From Kryptolebias marmoratus (lineage: Eukaryota > Chordata > Actinopteri > Cyprinodontiformes > Rivulidae), in the NCBI RefSeq assembly GCF_001649575.2, contig NC_051446.1:20873348-20937347 (forward strand): a stretch of 64,000 nt of DNA, given 5' to 3'. The position numbers were made by a program, and so were the translations under genes. Below the pieces are notes generated by a model, which was given only the letters and a program-made list of their open reading frames with translations, was not told the DNA's origin and made no database searches. Of this stretch, positions 34,201-45,149 are shown piece by piece; the stretch's first letter is position 1; every line of letters begins with the position of its first letter.

Positions 34201-36523
34201 TCAAGTTATAGATAAGTTTAGTTTAGCTTTTTTTTAATTACTTTTGCTCTGTATTTTTGTGTTTTCATGCTGAACCGCCTTGTTGCTGAAAAGGGCTCTA
34301 AATTAATCTGACTTGACCATTAAACATTCAGCAGATTTGGTATTTTGAGACAGTTCAGTGAGATTTGCATGACAGATGAAGAGCACTTCCACACATTTAG
34401 GACTTGATAAGAAAAACCGCTGGTCTGATGATCACAGCTGAGTAAATTTGATTTCTTACAACATTTCAAGATTGGTTTGAATTACAGACGCATCACTGGG
34501 TGGGCCGTGTCTCGACTATTTCTGTATGAACCTACAGAACCATCAGCTTGTTGGTTTCAGATTGTCGTCAGATATGGAGCTACCTGCTTGTCCAGTTCTG
34601 GTAGCGTGTTGCTCGCCGCCGTCTCTCCTCTCTTCGACAGCAGCAGCCTGTTGAGGTCCTGAACGATGTCCTTGCTGTTGAACTCGGCTTTCTTCCTGTC
34701 AGAAACCAGCATGCCGCCTCGCTGCACCACCTGAGCAAACAACAAAAAACGCACCTCGTTTTGCGTCAGTTTGTGAGGTTTTCTGTACGCACGCGGACGT
34801 CCAGGTGGCGTCGCTCACCTCCCGCAGCTTGTTCCCATCGGCGCCGCTTTCGCCCTGCGCCAGGAGGCACTCTTTGGGGCCGATCTGGACGAGCAGCGAC
34901 TCCAGGTTGGAGAAGATCTCGCTGTCGGGGAACTCGCACACCCCCATCTTCCTCTGGGCCGCGTCCACGTAGCCGACCCCGACCACCCGCTGCCCATCGG
35001 CCCCTGTCGCCAGCCGCACCGCCACAACGCCGGCGCAGACCTCCGCTCCGGTCCCGCCGCCGAACAGAATCTCCTCGAACTGAGTCAAGTTTCCCGGAGA
35101 GGCCTGCGTTCAGAGGAAGAGAAGAACACAACATCAGACCGAATATAACACAAAGAAACCTTTTATTATTAGCAGAGCTGTCTCTAGAAGGTTGTTTTCT
35201 GAAACACTTTTTCTTTTTTCTTAAAAATTCTGAGAAAAAAACTTGTTTTCACATTATAACACTAAGCACTTAATATGAAACAGTGTTTTGGAACACATTG
35301 CAGAAATCAGTATACACATGTATTTTAGAAAGTTAAAAAAAAAGCAAAGAGTTTAGTTTCGTTTGAATATTGGAGGCATGATTCAAGTGCTGTGTCTGTC
35401 TTAAACATGCGGCGATCCTTCCAAGCAGTCCAGCACCACACTGGACAAGTGATGGGTGGTTTTATTTATTTATTAACCTTTTATTTAACCAGGCAAATCC
35501 CATTGAGATCTCAGATATCCTTTTCAAGGGAGGCCTGGGCCTGAAGGTGCCCAAACATGCATGTTTTCAGTCTGTGGGAGGAAAACCCAGCAGAAAGATC
35601 CGAGGTCCAACCCGGGGCTTGAACCCAGGACCTTCTTGTTGTGAGGCAACAGTGCTAACCACTGTCCCCAGTTTTAGTTGGGTCATAGAACATAATCGCT
35701 GCAAAACAATCAGAGATCAACGTCTAATTGGTCAGAATCACTTACTTTGTAATTGGGTTTATTCTGGGCATGAAAGACAGACTAAATGTTATGAACCTGC
35801 AATGATTGACACAGAAAGGTGGAAATAAACCTGGAAAAAAAATAAGATATTCAGCAGTTAAAACGTCACCCCTGAACGACGCAGATATTGCTCAAAGCGC
35901 TACCTCCCAACCAAGGGCTACTTTACGGTGTCCTATTTGTCCTCCAAGTCTCTCTGCAGAGGACAGGAGGTCTTAAATGTGCCCTGGGTTCTGGGAAGTA
36001 AAGAAGGATCACCTTGTAGTCGATCCTCCAGTCGTGCTCCTTGCTGCTCTTGCTGTGGTTCCTGTACACCTCCACTCTGTACTGCCTTACCAACAGCAGG
36101 TCCTTCACAAAGGCTTCGAAGTTCAGCTTGCTCAGGATCACACTCTCCAGCCGGCGACTTCCTGTTGACCAGCAACAATTAGGACATTTATTATGAGAAA
36201 ACCAGATATTTCCTACACCTCTGTAAGTAAACCTAATGTACACAATCAGCTATAATACATGCATTTTAAAACACAAGTTAAGCATGCTCGTTGCAAAGCC
36301 GCAGGCTCTTGTTACCTGAGCCCAAATACTTGATGACCCCGTTCGTCTTGAACACCTCCTTCGCAGCAAACATGGCGTCCTTCCCGTGCACGGTGTAGTA
36401 GTCGTTCCGGTCGAATATCCTGAACGTGGTGTCCGGTTTCTCCGGCATGGAGAAGACGAAGTTCAGGAAGCCGTGCTCGGCCGCGCCGTCCATGGAGAGG
36501 TTCTGCTTCGGCTGCACCGCCAT
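28293..36523 (-). CDS. msh2: DNA mismatch-repair protein Msh2
   Basis: Common subunit of MutSalpha (with MSH6) and MutSbeta (with MSH3); it recognises mispairs and loops and acts as an ATP-driven sliding clamp in the nucleus. Exons in transcript order: 36523-36316, 36161-36013, 35103-34819, 34730-34584, 33968-33819, 33461-33328, 33251-33052, 32978-32869, 32766-32643, 30918-30768, 30621-30524, 30186-29941, 29867-29663, 29584-29337, 28728-28553 and 28466-28293: 934 codons plus TAA, the length of human MSH2, and most internal exon sizes also agree. The start [10 protein letters not shown] is chosen by homology; the frame stays open upstream. The lever/clamp region includes [20 protein letters not shown]. 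The ATPase has Walker [10 protein letters not shown] (about 668-676, split between exons 12 and 13), Walker [17 protein letters not shown] and ATHFHEL. I see no frameshift or missing catalytic residue. Confidence 0.97.
28869..29030 (+). repeat. Dispersed repeat, ATATCTCATGAAC family, in msh2 intron 14
   Basis: Begins TGTTAGCAAAATATCTCATG and continues GGGCTTTAATGAAACTCTCA. It is directly followed by a SINE copy, as though the SINE had landed in or next to it. Confidence 0.65.
29031..29214 (+). mobile_element. Internally deleted copy of the tRNA-derived SINE, in msh2 intron 14
   Basis: The A box TGGCTCAGGAG (about 29034-29044) is retained, but the sequence then jumps from GGTTGC to CTCAGGGCAGCTGTGGCTAC, losing the B box and the middle found in the copy at 3780-4110. 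The end CTTGGACTAGATAAAGTGCT is kept. It is antisense to msh2. Confidence 0.8.
31000..31245 (-). repeat. Dispersed repeat, ATATCTCATGAAC family, in msh2 intron 9
   Basis: Has GGACTCTCAGCTACTTCCAA, GCAGCCATTTTGAATCAGCT and CATTAAAACTCATCC in the family order. The rest of this 1.7-kb intron holds only AT-rich sequence and short near-inverted stretches around 31780-31870. Confidence 0.55.
34060..34290 (-). repeat. Degenerate CTAA-rich tract in msh2 intron 4
   Basis: Repeated phrases such as ATAAGTTTAGTT and TAGCTTAGTTTTTTTATC. Its reverse complement resembles the CTAAGATA-type tract at 38820-39100. The unit length is irregular. Confidence 0.45.
35455..35675 (-). mobile_element. SINE-like remnant in msh2 intron 2
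   Basis: The left part has TTTTATTTAACCAGGCAAAT, a common teleost dispersed-repeat end. The right part, read on the minus strand, gives GTGGTTAGCACTGTTGCCTC then GGTTCAAGCCC. The latter is a good pol III B box, so I read this as a tRNA-derived SINE head on the minus strand. Exact ends are uncertain. Confidence 0.65.
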
Positions 36524-36539
36524 GCTGGAATCTCCCGCC

Positions 36540-36620
36540 ACCGACGGCAGGCAAACAGGAAGCTGCGTGGCCCTTACGTTCTGTTTCCATGGAAACGGCG
36601 CAGGCGCAGCGTGAGCGGAA
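36540..36620 (-). promoter_or_regulatory. msh2: msh2 proximal promoter with palindromic X-box-like site
   Basis: A perfect 14-base palindrome GTTTCCATGGAAAC lies at 36583-36596, about 60 bases upstream of the msh2 start codon. It resembles the RFX-factor X-box. Next to it GCGCAGGCGCAG (about 36598-36609) resembles an NRF-1 site. No TATA box was seen. Factor binding is inferred from the motif only. Confidence 0.45.
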
Positions 36621-37254
36621 CGTTTCTTCTGATTCTTCTTCTTTGGTTTTATTTTAAGGGGAAAGCGGGAGGAAACATGTCCGCCACCGCCGCCTAAGCA
36701 CGCAAAAGAAAATAATTGACATTTGGAAACAAATAATAACTTTATACTGAAGGTATAAATATTAACTTTTAAAGTATATTTAGACATCTTGAGTCCCCAT
36801 AGTTGTCTGAATGCCGCTTCAGCCTTCACACTATTGTTTTCATGTTTTTTTTTTTGTTTTCTGTAGATGTTTTAGCAATCTAGCTAAAACTAAATAAATA
36901 AGTCCTATGATTGTTGGTTTCTCAATTCAAAATATTTATATTTATTTGTTTATGTTTAGTTCAGTTTATTCATTTAATTTACAAAAAACAAAACGAAAAA
37001 AAATACAAATAAAGTAAAGTACAATTCAAATTAAATATAATGAAAGGTAGCAGAAGAAGAAAAAAATCTTATGTCTGCCCCTTTTTCAAAAGTAATATTA
37101 ATTTCAACAGTAATAAAAATAAATAAAATAATATTAAATATAATATTTACAAATATTTCCCCATAGAAATACTTTGAGATCTTTTCAGTTCCTTCAAAAA
37201 GGTCTTTTAAATCTGCTTTAGCAAACTTGCACTGTTTATGTCTTCTTTTTCTTA

Positions 37255-37560
37255 TTTTACCTTTTGGATAGCTTTTTGATATGTGTAGCTTTCAGCAAGC
37301 ATTTTGCTACTTTTGGCTAAGATTATGCTGCTTTTTAGCTAGCCTTTTGCTCATTTTACCTAACTTTTTGCTTCTTTTAGCTTTTGGCTGGCATTTTACT
37401 TTTTTTATTTTTTTATTTTTTAGTTAGCCTTTAACAGCTTTTATCATCTAGTTAGCTTTATGATACCATTATCTTTTAGCTAGGCATTTAGTACTTTTAG
37501 CTTCTAGCTACCTTTTTGCTTCTTTAAGCCCAAAATCTGTTTCAGCTTCTTTAGCAGTCA
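37255..37560 (-). repeat. Degenerate GCTAAAA-type minisatellite, reverse orientation
   Basis: Reads GCTTTTTGATATGTGTAGCT, TTTTAGCTAGCCTTTTGC and similar units. It is the reverse complement of the motif at 720-1260 and 56.9-57.4 kb. Confidence 0.75.
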
Positions 37561-38706
37561 TTCAGCACTCAATGTTAGTTTGCATTTTTTACAGAAAATC
37601 CAATTTCTCGTTTTATTTGTTTAGGTTTTGACAACAGTTTTTATTATTAGACAATGCAAATTCAAACTTAACTCTTTTGTGTATTTTTGTGTCTCACCAA
37701 ACACCCTACTTTATTTTTTATTTATTACCCAAACAATGAAAAGTGAAGGTAATTATGTGTGAATGGAAGAATGTACCGTAGGTCACATATTGACCTTTTT
37801 TGCCCAAGACGTGGTGGCTAATGTCATTCGACAGAGTCTGTTAGGAATAAAGAGGTTTCTTCAGGAAAATAGGCCACTTCCTCTGTTGTTAACAATCTGC
37901 TCAAACACAAGAGTTTGTTTCTTTTGGAAGATTATGTGAACGATGTGAATGATAATAAACTGATGTGCTGTATTAAAAGCGTCTTTCAGAGAAATGACGT
38001 AACGGTGACCTTCCAGCATATCGTCTCATCTCAGCAACACTGTGATAAAATAATCAGAGACATCTGGGTTGAAATAAACAAAGAGGGAATTTATATATTA
38101 TTAGGTCTGCATGCCTGACTGTGCTTTATTTAGTCCGATCCTCTTTTCATTTAAAAAACAAAACAAACTATTATTAACTCAGCACCACCCGGGCCTGTTT
38201 GACACCCTGTATTCAGGCCAAACAGAGTAAATCCAGTAAATTATAAAGTCAATTTTAAAGCAAATAACAGGTCTGGATTCTTATAAAAAAGAATGTTTAC
38301 TCTTTTAAGAAGTCAGTACAGTACAGTTAAAAATGTAAAATTACTAGAAATGCAGTTAAATGGTTAATTATTGACCAAGCATTTTGGTTTTCTACCAGCT
38401 GATTAACTTGTTATTCCTGAAGTTTCCACACTGAACAAAAATCTAAACACGACACTTTTGTTTTTGCTCCCATTTTTCTAGAGCTGAACTCAAAGATCTA
38501 CGAAGGCAACAGGCCTCTTTCTCTCAAATATTGTTCATAAATTCTGTGTCGGTGAGCACTTCCTCCTCTGCATCCACCTCACAGGTACCGAGATGAGGAT
38601 TAGACGGCAGGATTAATGCAATAATCATAAATCACCTGTGGAATTAAGCACCTGTTCTGGGTTCAAAGTTTCCCTTTTCATTAAACAAACAAATGACTTG
38701 TCGGTG

Positions 38707-38830
38707 AAAGTCAAGTCAAATTTATTTATACAGCACTTTTCAGCAACAAGGCTATACAAAGTGCTTTACAACATTTTACACAAAAATACAGAGTCAAAAA
38801 CAAAAACACACAACAGTAACTAAAATATGA
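38707..38830 (+). repeat. Dispersed repeat with AAATTTATTTATACAGCAC end
   Basis: AAGTCAAATTTATTTATACA followed by CAAAGTGCTTTACAACA is a phrase pair that I recognise from many teleost dispersed repeats. Class and right end are not determined; it runs into a CTAA-rich degenerate tract to about 39100. Confidence 0.55.
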
Positions 38831-40274
38831 GCTGGAATAATCTAAATGAAATCTAAGATTATCTAAATGAAATCATGAAACTAAACACATCTAAAACATG
38901 AGCTAAGATAGTAAAAGTACAGACTAAAAGAAGTTTAAACAAGCAAAGGCAGGATAAAATTGACTAAGTCATACTAAAGTAAACTGAGGACAAATCAAAC
39001 TAAGATATAATTATAGTGACATTAGCTAAACTACGATTTCAGGACCACAGCAGAACAGACTATGATAAAATATACCTTTGCTAAAGCTAATTCAATTATG
39101 CTAATGCAAACTAACATTTTGCAAAAAAAAAAAGCTCCAAAACCTGATTTGCAAACATCGGATTGCTTCATTGTATTGTCTGAAAATGAGTTCTTGACTT
39201 GCTTGACAAAGACATGCGGTATTTCTGTCACATATTTCACTGTTCTTTAAACTGACTCATCAGACTACAATGTAGGTTGGATGATACCCTGGGGGGGAGA
39301 GGTCACGGCCTCTGTTCGCTGCTGGTTTTTCCTGTTTAATGGCAGCCTTCGCTCGCCTCTCAAGGCTTTAACAAAATGATTTTTCTCAGTTTAAGACACG
39401 AGCAGGTGAACTGAGCTGGTGTCAGCCTGGAGGCGCAGGTATTGGTCCACATCTGAGCCAGCAGCTTCCGCCGTCCTCCACAGATTGTCCACGCATCGGA
39501 CAAAAACCAAGAAACAAAATCAAAGCTTTGCTTCTGCTCTAACATCACGAGAATTTGGACATTTCTGGGGCAATTCTTGTCCCAATCTGGGTTATTTCAA
39601 GCTAGATGGGTTTGGTCCATTATAACCCAACAAATGGGTTAACATATTCTACCCAAATTAATCAAAATTCTGGGTTGCTTCATCAGCTACATACATTTGT
39701 TTAGCAATCTTTCCAAATGCTTGGTGAAACTAACCAATATGCCAGATTAATAACATATTACAGTACAACCTTTAGGAAAATAAATTGCAATAACTACCCA
39801 TGTCTATAACACTTTAACAATCTATAAATTTATAACAAAGTACAAGCTAGGTTTGGTCATGCAAAGCATATATTATATATATTATGCTGACCTCGTCAAA
39901 CTTTAATTTTGAATCAAATATTCGTACGAGTTCACGGTTTTCACATCTTTTCCGTGAACGCAGCTGGGTTTAGGCCCCTTCTCTTCCTCTCGTTTCTTTG
40001 TTTCCTACAATCCACAGCAAGCTCCTTCGTCTCCGAGACGTTAAGATGAAGGAAGAGTCACGTTTAAATGAGTCCAATCTTCCCAAAACAAAGAAATCCC
40101 CCCCATGCCGTGGCACTGGCTGCGACAAAAGTCCAAACCATGATCCATCGTTTGTTCTCAGGATTCCCAGAATGCTTCAGGCTCGTTTATTCCATAACTA
40201 TTATGGAAAAACTCAGGATTACAGGAATGTTATGATTGATAAGTTTGTTTATAATGTGCGTGTGTTCCTTGCAG

Positions 40275-40495
40275 GCCAAACATCTCATGAACCGAAGGGC
40301 AAATTTCAATGAAACGTTCAGGAAGTAATCACTGAGCACAGATTTACAACTCGCTAACTTTTGAAGTCAACCAAATATAAGATGGCCACCACAGCGGATC
40401 AACTGTGGCCAGCACAAAAGCTGCTTCAACTTACAGAAGCCGAGCTTAAATGTAGCTGAGAGTCGTCCTCAATGAGATGATCTCATTTCCAAAGT
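40275..40495 (+). repeat. Dispersed repeat, ATATCTCATGAAC family
   Basis: Has ACATCTCATGAACCGAAGG, AATGAAACGTTCAGGAAGTA, AAGATGGCCACCACAGC and GTAGCTGAGAGTCGTC in the family order, plus orientation. Confidence 0.65.
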
Positions 40496-41059
40496 TTGAC
40501 GACTCTGTCACTTCTCATCATAACACAGTTTAAACTCTGGCATGAAAGGTGGCGGGCGATATGCATTCCTTTTAAAAAATGCTTGGCTTTTAATTACATA
40601 CTGAATTTATGTAACATTATGTATACATACTGTATTTTCTGCTTAAATCGGGGTCGTTGTGTGCCCTTTTCACCCCAAAGCTCACTAAATCTGACCTGAG
40701 TTGCTGCACTTCATGGATTCTGACTCCATGTTTTGTTTCTGATTATTCACAGCAGGAAGAGGTTTTGGTCAGGAGTGTCTGCCACCTGACTAAGCCGAAA
40801 CACTTAATTCCAACTTAAAAAAAAAAAAAAGAGAAAGAAGAAGTCTCATGAGCCTGCTGAGCCTTTTTAAGAAGGACCGTGTAGTGACATCCCGGAACAT
40901 AAGCGCGACGGATGAATCGGAGCTGCGCCCAATGGATTAAGTGTCAAGTGATGCCAGATCCAGAAAGTCTCCTGCAAGCACAAAATCATGAATAAAGAGG
41001 AGGGAGGGGGTGAAGGGGGGGAGGCCGTGTCGGGCCTGAGTGGAGACGTAAGCGGCTCT

Positions 41060-41110
41060 CTGTCCAATGAGAGCTCTGTGCGCTCCCGCGGCCTCCATAA
41101 AAGGCTGAGC
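41060..41110 (+). promoter_or_regulatory. gch2: gch2 core promoter: CCAAT box and TATA-like element
   Basis: CCAAT at 41064-41068 is followed by CATAAAAGG at about 41096-41104, a TATA-like element. A start site about 30 bases further on would leave a 5' UTR of roughly 90 bases before the ATG at 41217. The spacing is that of a regulated rather than a housekeeping promoter; this is an inference from motifs. Confidence 0.55.
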
Positions 41111-41216
41111 GCACGGAGCGCACTTCCTCAAACTCAGCTTTTAAATCCTCTCCTTCCTCCTTCTTCTTCTGCTTCTTCTCCCCCGTTTGACTCCTTCTTC
41201 CCCGCAAAGAGGCGAC

Positions 41217-41792
41217 ATGATGAACGGGAAGGTCGGCGAGGCCGTGGAGGAGTTCCACTGCAACAACTCCTTCGGCGACCTCAAGATCCTCGACGCCAAG
41301 AAGTCCGCCGCGGCGCACCGCAAGCACGAGACGTCCCGCAAGGAGTCCGAGGACGAGTCCCGCCTGCCGGCGCTGGAGGCCGCCTACACCGGCATCCTGC
41401 GGCACCTGGGGGAGGACACGGACCGCGAGGGGCTGCTGCGCACGCCGCTGCGCGCCGCCAAGGCCATCCAGTTTTTCACCAAGGGCTACCACGAGACCGT
41501 GGACGGTGAGTTGAGCCGGGGGGGTCCGTGTTCAGGTCGACGTATTGTTATCAGTATCAGTTTGACTGGAGCAAAAATTTGGAGGGGAGGTGGAGGGTTT
41601 TAATCCTCCCCAGAATACAGGAGCAGCTGCAGATCAGTTTGCTCCAGTCTCCAAATTATAGAGACTGAATTTTAAAATCCGACTTTGGTATTAAAAGCTG
41701 TGGTTTCTCCTAAAAATATGCATCTTTAAGTGCCAGAAAAACAGAAATCAATTTATTTAAACTCATCTTTCAAAAATTCCCTCAGTCAAGTC

Positions 41793-41848
<56 letters not shown>

Positions 41849-43890
41849 GACCACTTTGAATAAATTGAATATATATCTGTTTTGTTCAGAATAATTTAGC
41901 TGCAGGATTTAATTGTAAAATAATTCAAAGTCATTTCCTTGTTTGACGTCTTGTTATTTTATTTTATTTTTTTAACCCGGCAGACATCTTAAACAACGCC
42001 GTATTTGATGAGGACCACGACGAAATGGTGATCGTGAAGGACATCGACATGTTTTCTCTCTGCGAGCATCATTTGGTGCCCTTTTTCGGAAAGGTAAATA
42101 TCAAACTTTGCTCGGCCATCGGCCGCAGAGTGCGGCGTTTCCTGTCCTTTTGCGACCTCTGACCTCTGCTCTCATGTTCAACTCCCCCGCAGGTTCACAT
42201 CGGCTACATCCCCAACAAAAAAGTGGTGGGACTGAGCAAGCTGGCAAGGTAACACAACACAACCTCCCGCTGCTCACTGTAGGCTGTGTGCTTCTGGCGT
42301 TAGTGCCGGGTGACTGGATTCTTCTGTTATCTCAGCGCTTTGACCTGGAGGCTTAGAGTCTGAGCCCACCGGCCATCACCGAGTCCCTCCATCAAGCACA
42401 GTGACAGACACAAGTCCATCTCTCCTTTCATTCCTGTGGGAATCATCAGTTATTATCACAGCCTCCTTTGTCTCACCCCCCTTTTTTTATTATTGAAAGT
42501 CACCGCCTAAAGCAGCTGTAATGGAGTCATCCTGTTTGTGTTTCTGCGTGAACTCGCCGTTGTTGCGTCTTGCTCGATGCGTTCGGCGAATTCTGCACGG
42601 TGAATGATTCACAGACGACAAGTGTACGCAGTTGGAAGGCCAGACTAGAGGCCAGTGTTTATCAGCAGATTAATCATTATTATGCCTGGTTGTAATCGGT
42701 TCTCTCTGCTTTGTTTTGTGCTCTGTTTGCTGCAGGATTGTGGAGATCTTCAGCCGGAGGCTTCAGGGTAGGCCCACAATTTGGAAAATTAAAAAATAAA
42801 ATAAAAGCAACTGAGAATTAGAGCCGAATCTTGTCAAATCAGGCTTTTTAAAGTTTACGCCTGCTGGCTTGTTTTGCTTCTTTCAGTTCAAGAGCGTCTG
42901 ACCAAGCAGATCGCCATGGGGATATCTGAGGCTCTGCAGCCGAAGGGTGTAGCTGTGGTTGTAGAAGCATCGTAAGTAAACCCCAGAATTTTCATACCAA
43001 CTCATTTATTTTACAATAAAACTGACCATTTTACAATAAAACTAACCGTTTTAAAGCTTCTCGCTGCAAAGTATGAAATCAAACATAAAAAGGATCATCC
43101 TGAGCTCCATCAAATGGTGCAGTTTGACAGAGTTTACTCCCAAAGTTTTCCCACAAACACCGATGTGCAACCCTGACACGTGGGAATGCAGTCAGTGTAA
43201 ACAAAGCCTACTCCGCCGAGAACCACGTGCAGTGTTTAGGCACGTGACCGACCTACAGCGCACGAGGCTGGCCGTAGTCCGCAGGTAAACAAACAGAATC
43301 TGGGAGGGTGGAAATCTGCTGCCAAACGCTACAGAAGAGGGAGCGGACGAGTCCGACAGCTGTTCAGGGTAAACACCAGGGATCAAAGCGCCAAACTTTA
43401 CATTTACAGTTTCAACCATAACTTCTGTTTCTAGATGCAGATTTTATTCAACAAATCTGAGCATAAATAAGAACAAACACATCAACATAGTCGAACATTT
43501 CAATCCCTTCCAAGTTTTTAATTTAAGGACACATTAACCATCAATGTTGGATAAATATTGTGTGGATTTTATTTTTCTTACTTAATGGATTTGCATGACT
43601 TTGCAATGAGCAGCTTATTCTCTTACTTTCACACTTTGTACAAAAATTCACATGACAAAATCGGCGGGATCTCCCTTTAATATGTCTCCCCCAGAGAAGT
43701 TCAGACGCAGCAGTGACACGTTTGGCGCACGTGTGTGTGTGTGTGTGTGTGTGTTCGCAGGCACATGTGCATGGTGATGCGTGGCGTCCAGAAGTTAAAC
43801 AGCCGCACGATGACGAGCACCATGCTGGGGGCTTACCTGGAGGACCCCAAGACCCGGGACGAGTTCCTGACCTTCGCCATGCGCGCCTAA
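41217..43890 (+). CDS. gch2: GTP cyclohydrolase I, probably the gch2 paralogue
   Basis: Converts GTP to 7,8-dihydroneopterin triphosphate, the first and rate-limiting step of tetrahydrobiopterin synthesis; in fish pigment cells it also feeds pteridine pigments. Exons: 41217-41505, 41984-42093, 42193-42248, 42736-42767, 42887-42971 and 43761-43890, giving 233 codons plus TAA. The variable N-terminal region (about residues 1-45) begins [17 protein letters not shown]. The catalytic domain follows, with zinc ligands in SLCEHH (Cys123, His126) and HMCMV (Cys194), and [20 protein letters not shown]. The end, FLTFAMRA, differs from the human GCH1 end. An upstream in-frame extension exists only from a non-ATG codon, so I start at the first ATG of the ATGATG pair. 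I infer gch2 rather than gch1 because this locus is the paralogon partner of the human GCH1 region; the family call itself is firm. Confidence 0.9.
41793..41848 (+). repeat. (ATCT)14 microsatellite
   Basis: An uninterrupted tetranucleotide run of 56 bases in intron 1 of the GTP cyclohydrolase gene; likely length-polymorphic. Confidence 0.95.
43731..43753 (+). repeat. (GT)n adjoining the gch2 exon 6 acceptor
   Basis: About 11 GT units end seven bases before the last exon and take the place of the usual polypyrimidine tract (TTCGCAG follows). Length change here could affect splicing; this is inference. Confidence 0.85.
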
Positions 43891-44458
43891 CCAACCTCGA
43901 ACGCCTGCCCCTCGGCACATAGGAAGCTCTGGATTCGCCGTGGGTCCAGAACGCTACGCACGGACCAGGACGACGGGCGCAGAGTCACAGCCAGACCTCC
44001 AGCCACTGAGCTGACCTCAACACACTGAACGACTTCAGATTAAAATCACTGTGAACACAACAAACACACATTCTTTGGTGCCTTTAATAGAGATTTTACA
44101 GTCTTACATGGCAATGTTGTTATAGACATATGTAAGCTGAGTGCACTATTGTAAGAAAACAACTGAATATACTTAAGATTTGATGTTTCTGTTCATCTTT
44201 TTTCTTTAGTTTTGTTTTTCCTGATGGGAATTTTATTGGTGCTTTTCCAAAAAGTGTTATTTCCATACCTTTTAATATTGTATTTAGAATTCACTGACTT
44301 AAGGAATTTCACTAACTATACAGTATGTCGTTTTTATTCTGTGGCGTTTTAAGATACAAGTCCAAATGTAACATCTAAAGTCCAAAGCCTGGAGCGAATT
44401 AATGTAAATCTGTGATCAAAGACGATGATATTGTGTATTCAGAAGAGTGTTAAATAAA
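43891..44458 (+). terminator. gch2: gch2 3' UTR and poly(A) signal
   Basis: AATAAA at 44453-44458, about 560 bases after the stop codon, ends a long AT-rich 3' UTR. Confidence 0.6.
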
Positions 44459-44819
44459 AAAAATTACCATTATGATGATTATTGGTTATTTTTTCTCTTT
44501 CTTAAGAAAAACAAGCTTTAGATACATTACATGAAGTTCTTACATGTTACCATGAAAATGTTTTCTATAAAAACTAAATTACAGGTCAAGGCTGATGCCG
44601 TTATTTTTGCATAGAATGGGATTTTTATCTCATAAATCTGGCTTTTTTATATTTTATTTGTGGAATATGATCTTTGTATGAAGCCTCACATGTTGGCACA
44701 GAATTTTAAGGGCTCAAAACGCTTGTTCTTTTCTGCAGTATTTAAAAATTTGACTGTAACACATGAACAATAACAGTTGAAGCCACTGAACTGAACCTGA
44801 AGGACACCGAGCTTCAGGT

Positions 44820-44982
44820 TTAACCCTCTCAAGGCAGACGTTGCAGATTTGCAACAGCGAATTGCATATACCTAATTACTCCACATTCATATTTTATGAG
44901 CCTTATTTTACTCAGATGATAATTTACCCAAATATCAGATTTTTCCTGTTACTAAAACTTAATTTGAGCCTGAGAGGGTTAA
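44820..44982. mobile_element. piggyBac-like MITE with TTAA target sites
   Basis: A 163-base element. TTAA is present at both edges (44820-44823 and 44979-44982). The left end continues CCCTCTCAAGGC; the right end, read in reverse, gives CCCTCTCAGGCTC. The TTAA duplication and CCCT start are hallmarks of the piggyBac superfamily. It is too short to encode a transposase, so non-autonomous. Confidence 0.8.
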
Positions 44983-45149
44983 GGAGTTCAAGGCTTGGAT
45001 TAGGAATGAACGAGTCCAGCGACTATAAATGGCTTCCAGATACCACAATCTAAAGCAATTGCTCCGTTCAAACCAATTAATGCAAATTAGGAAGTGTCTG
45101 AGCGACGAACACTGAAGATACTGTTCAGCGTTTCAGAGGGACCTTTGAA

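Larger units (their letters stand above)
36720..40860. other. Intergenic DNA between msh2 and gch2
   Basis: Divergent spacer of about 4.5 kb. It holds the GCTA minisatellite (37255-37560), a repeat at 38707-38830, a CTAA-rich tract (38820-39100) and a dispersed repeat (40275-40495). An ORF-like stretch at 37874-38118 lacks an ATG start and has no recognised domain. AACCCA / TGGGTT phrases at 39590-39690 can pair and may be a small MITE, but I could not fix its ends. Confidence 0.5.

Noticed and set aside
34761..35273. 170-codon plus-strand ORF rich in Arg and Pro
   Set aside because: Antisense of msh2 exon 3; its composition follows the GC-rich exon.
36278..36829. Extended msh2 N terminus (frame open upstream of 36523)
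   Set aside because: The sequence upstream of MAVQPKQ is low-complexity and unlike any MSH2; homology fixes the start.
39590..39690. Small MITE built of AACCCA/TGGGTT phrases
   Set aside because: Complementary phrases exist but neither end nor target duplication can be fixed.
40986..41509. Long ORFs on both strands across gch2 exon 1
   Set aside because: Shadows of the GC-rich first exon; only the frame from 41217 joins the later exons.
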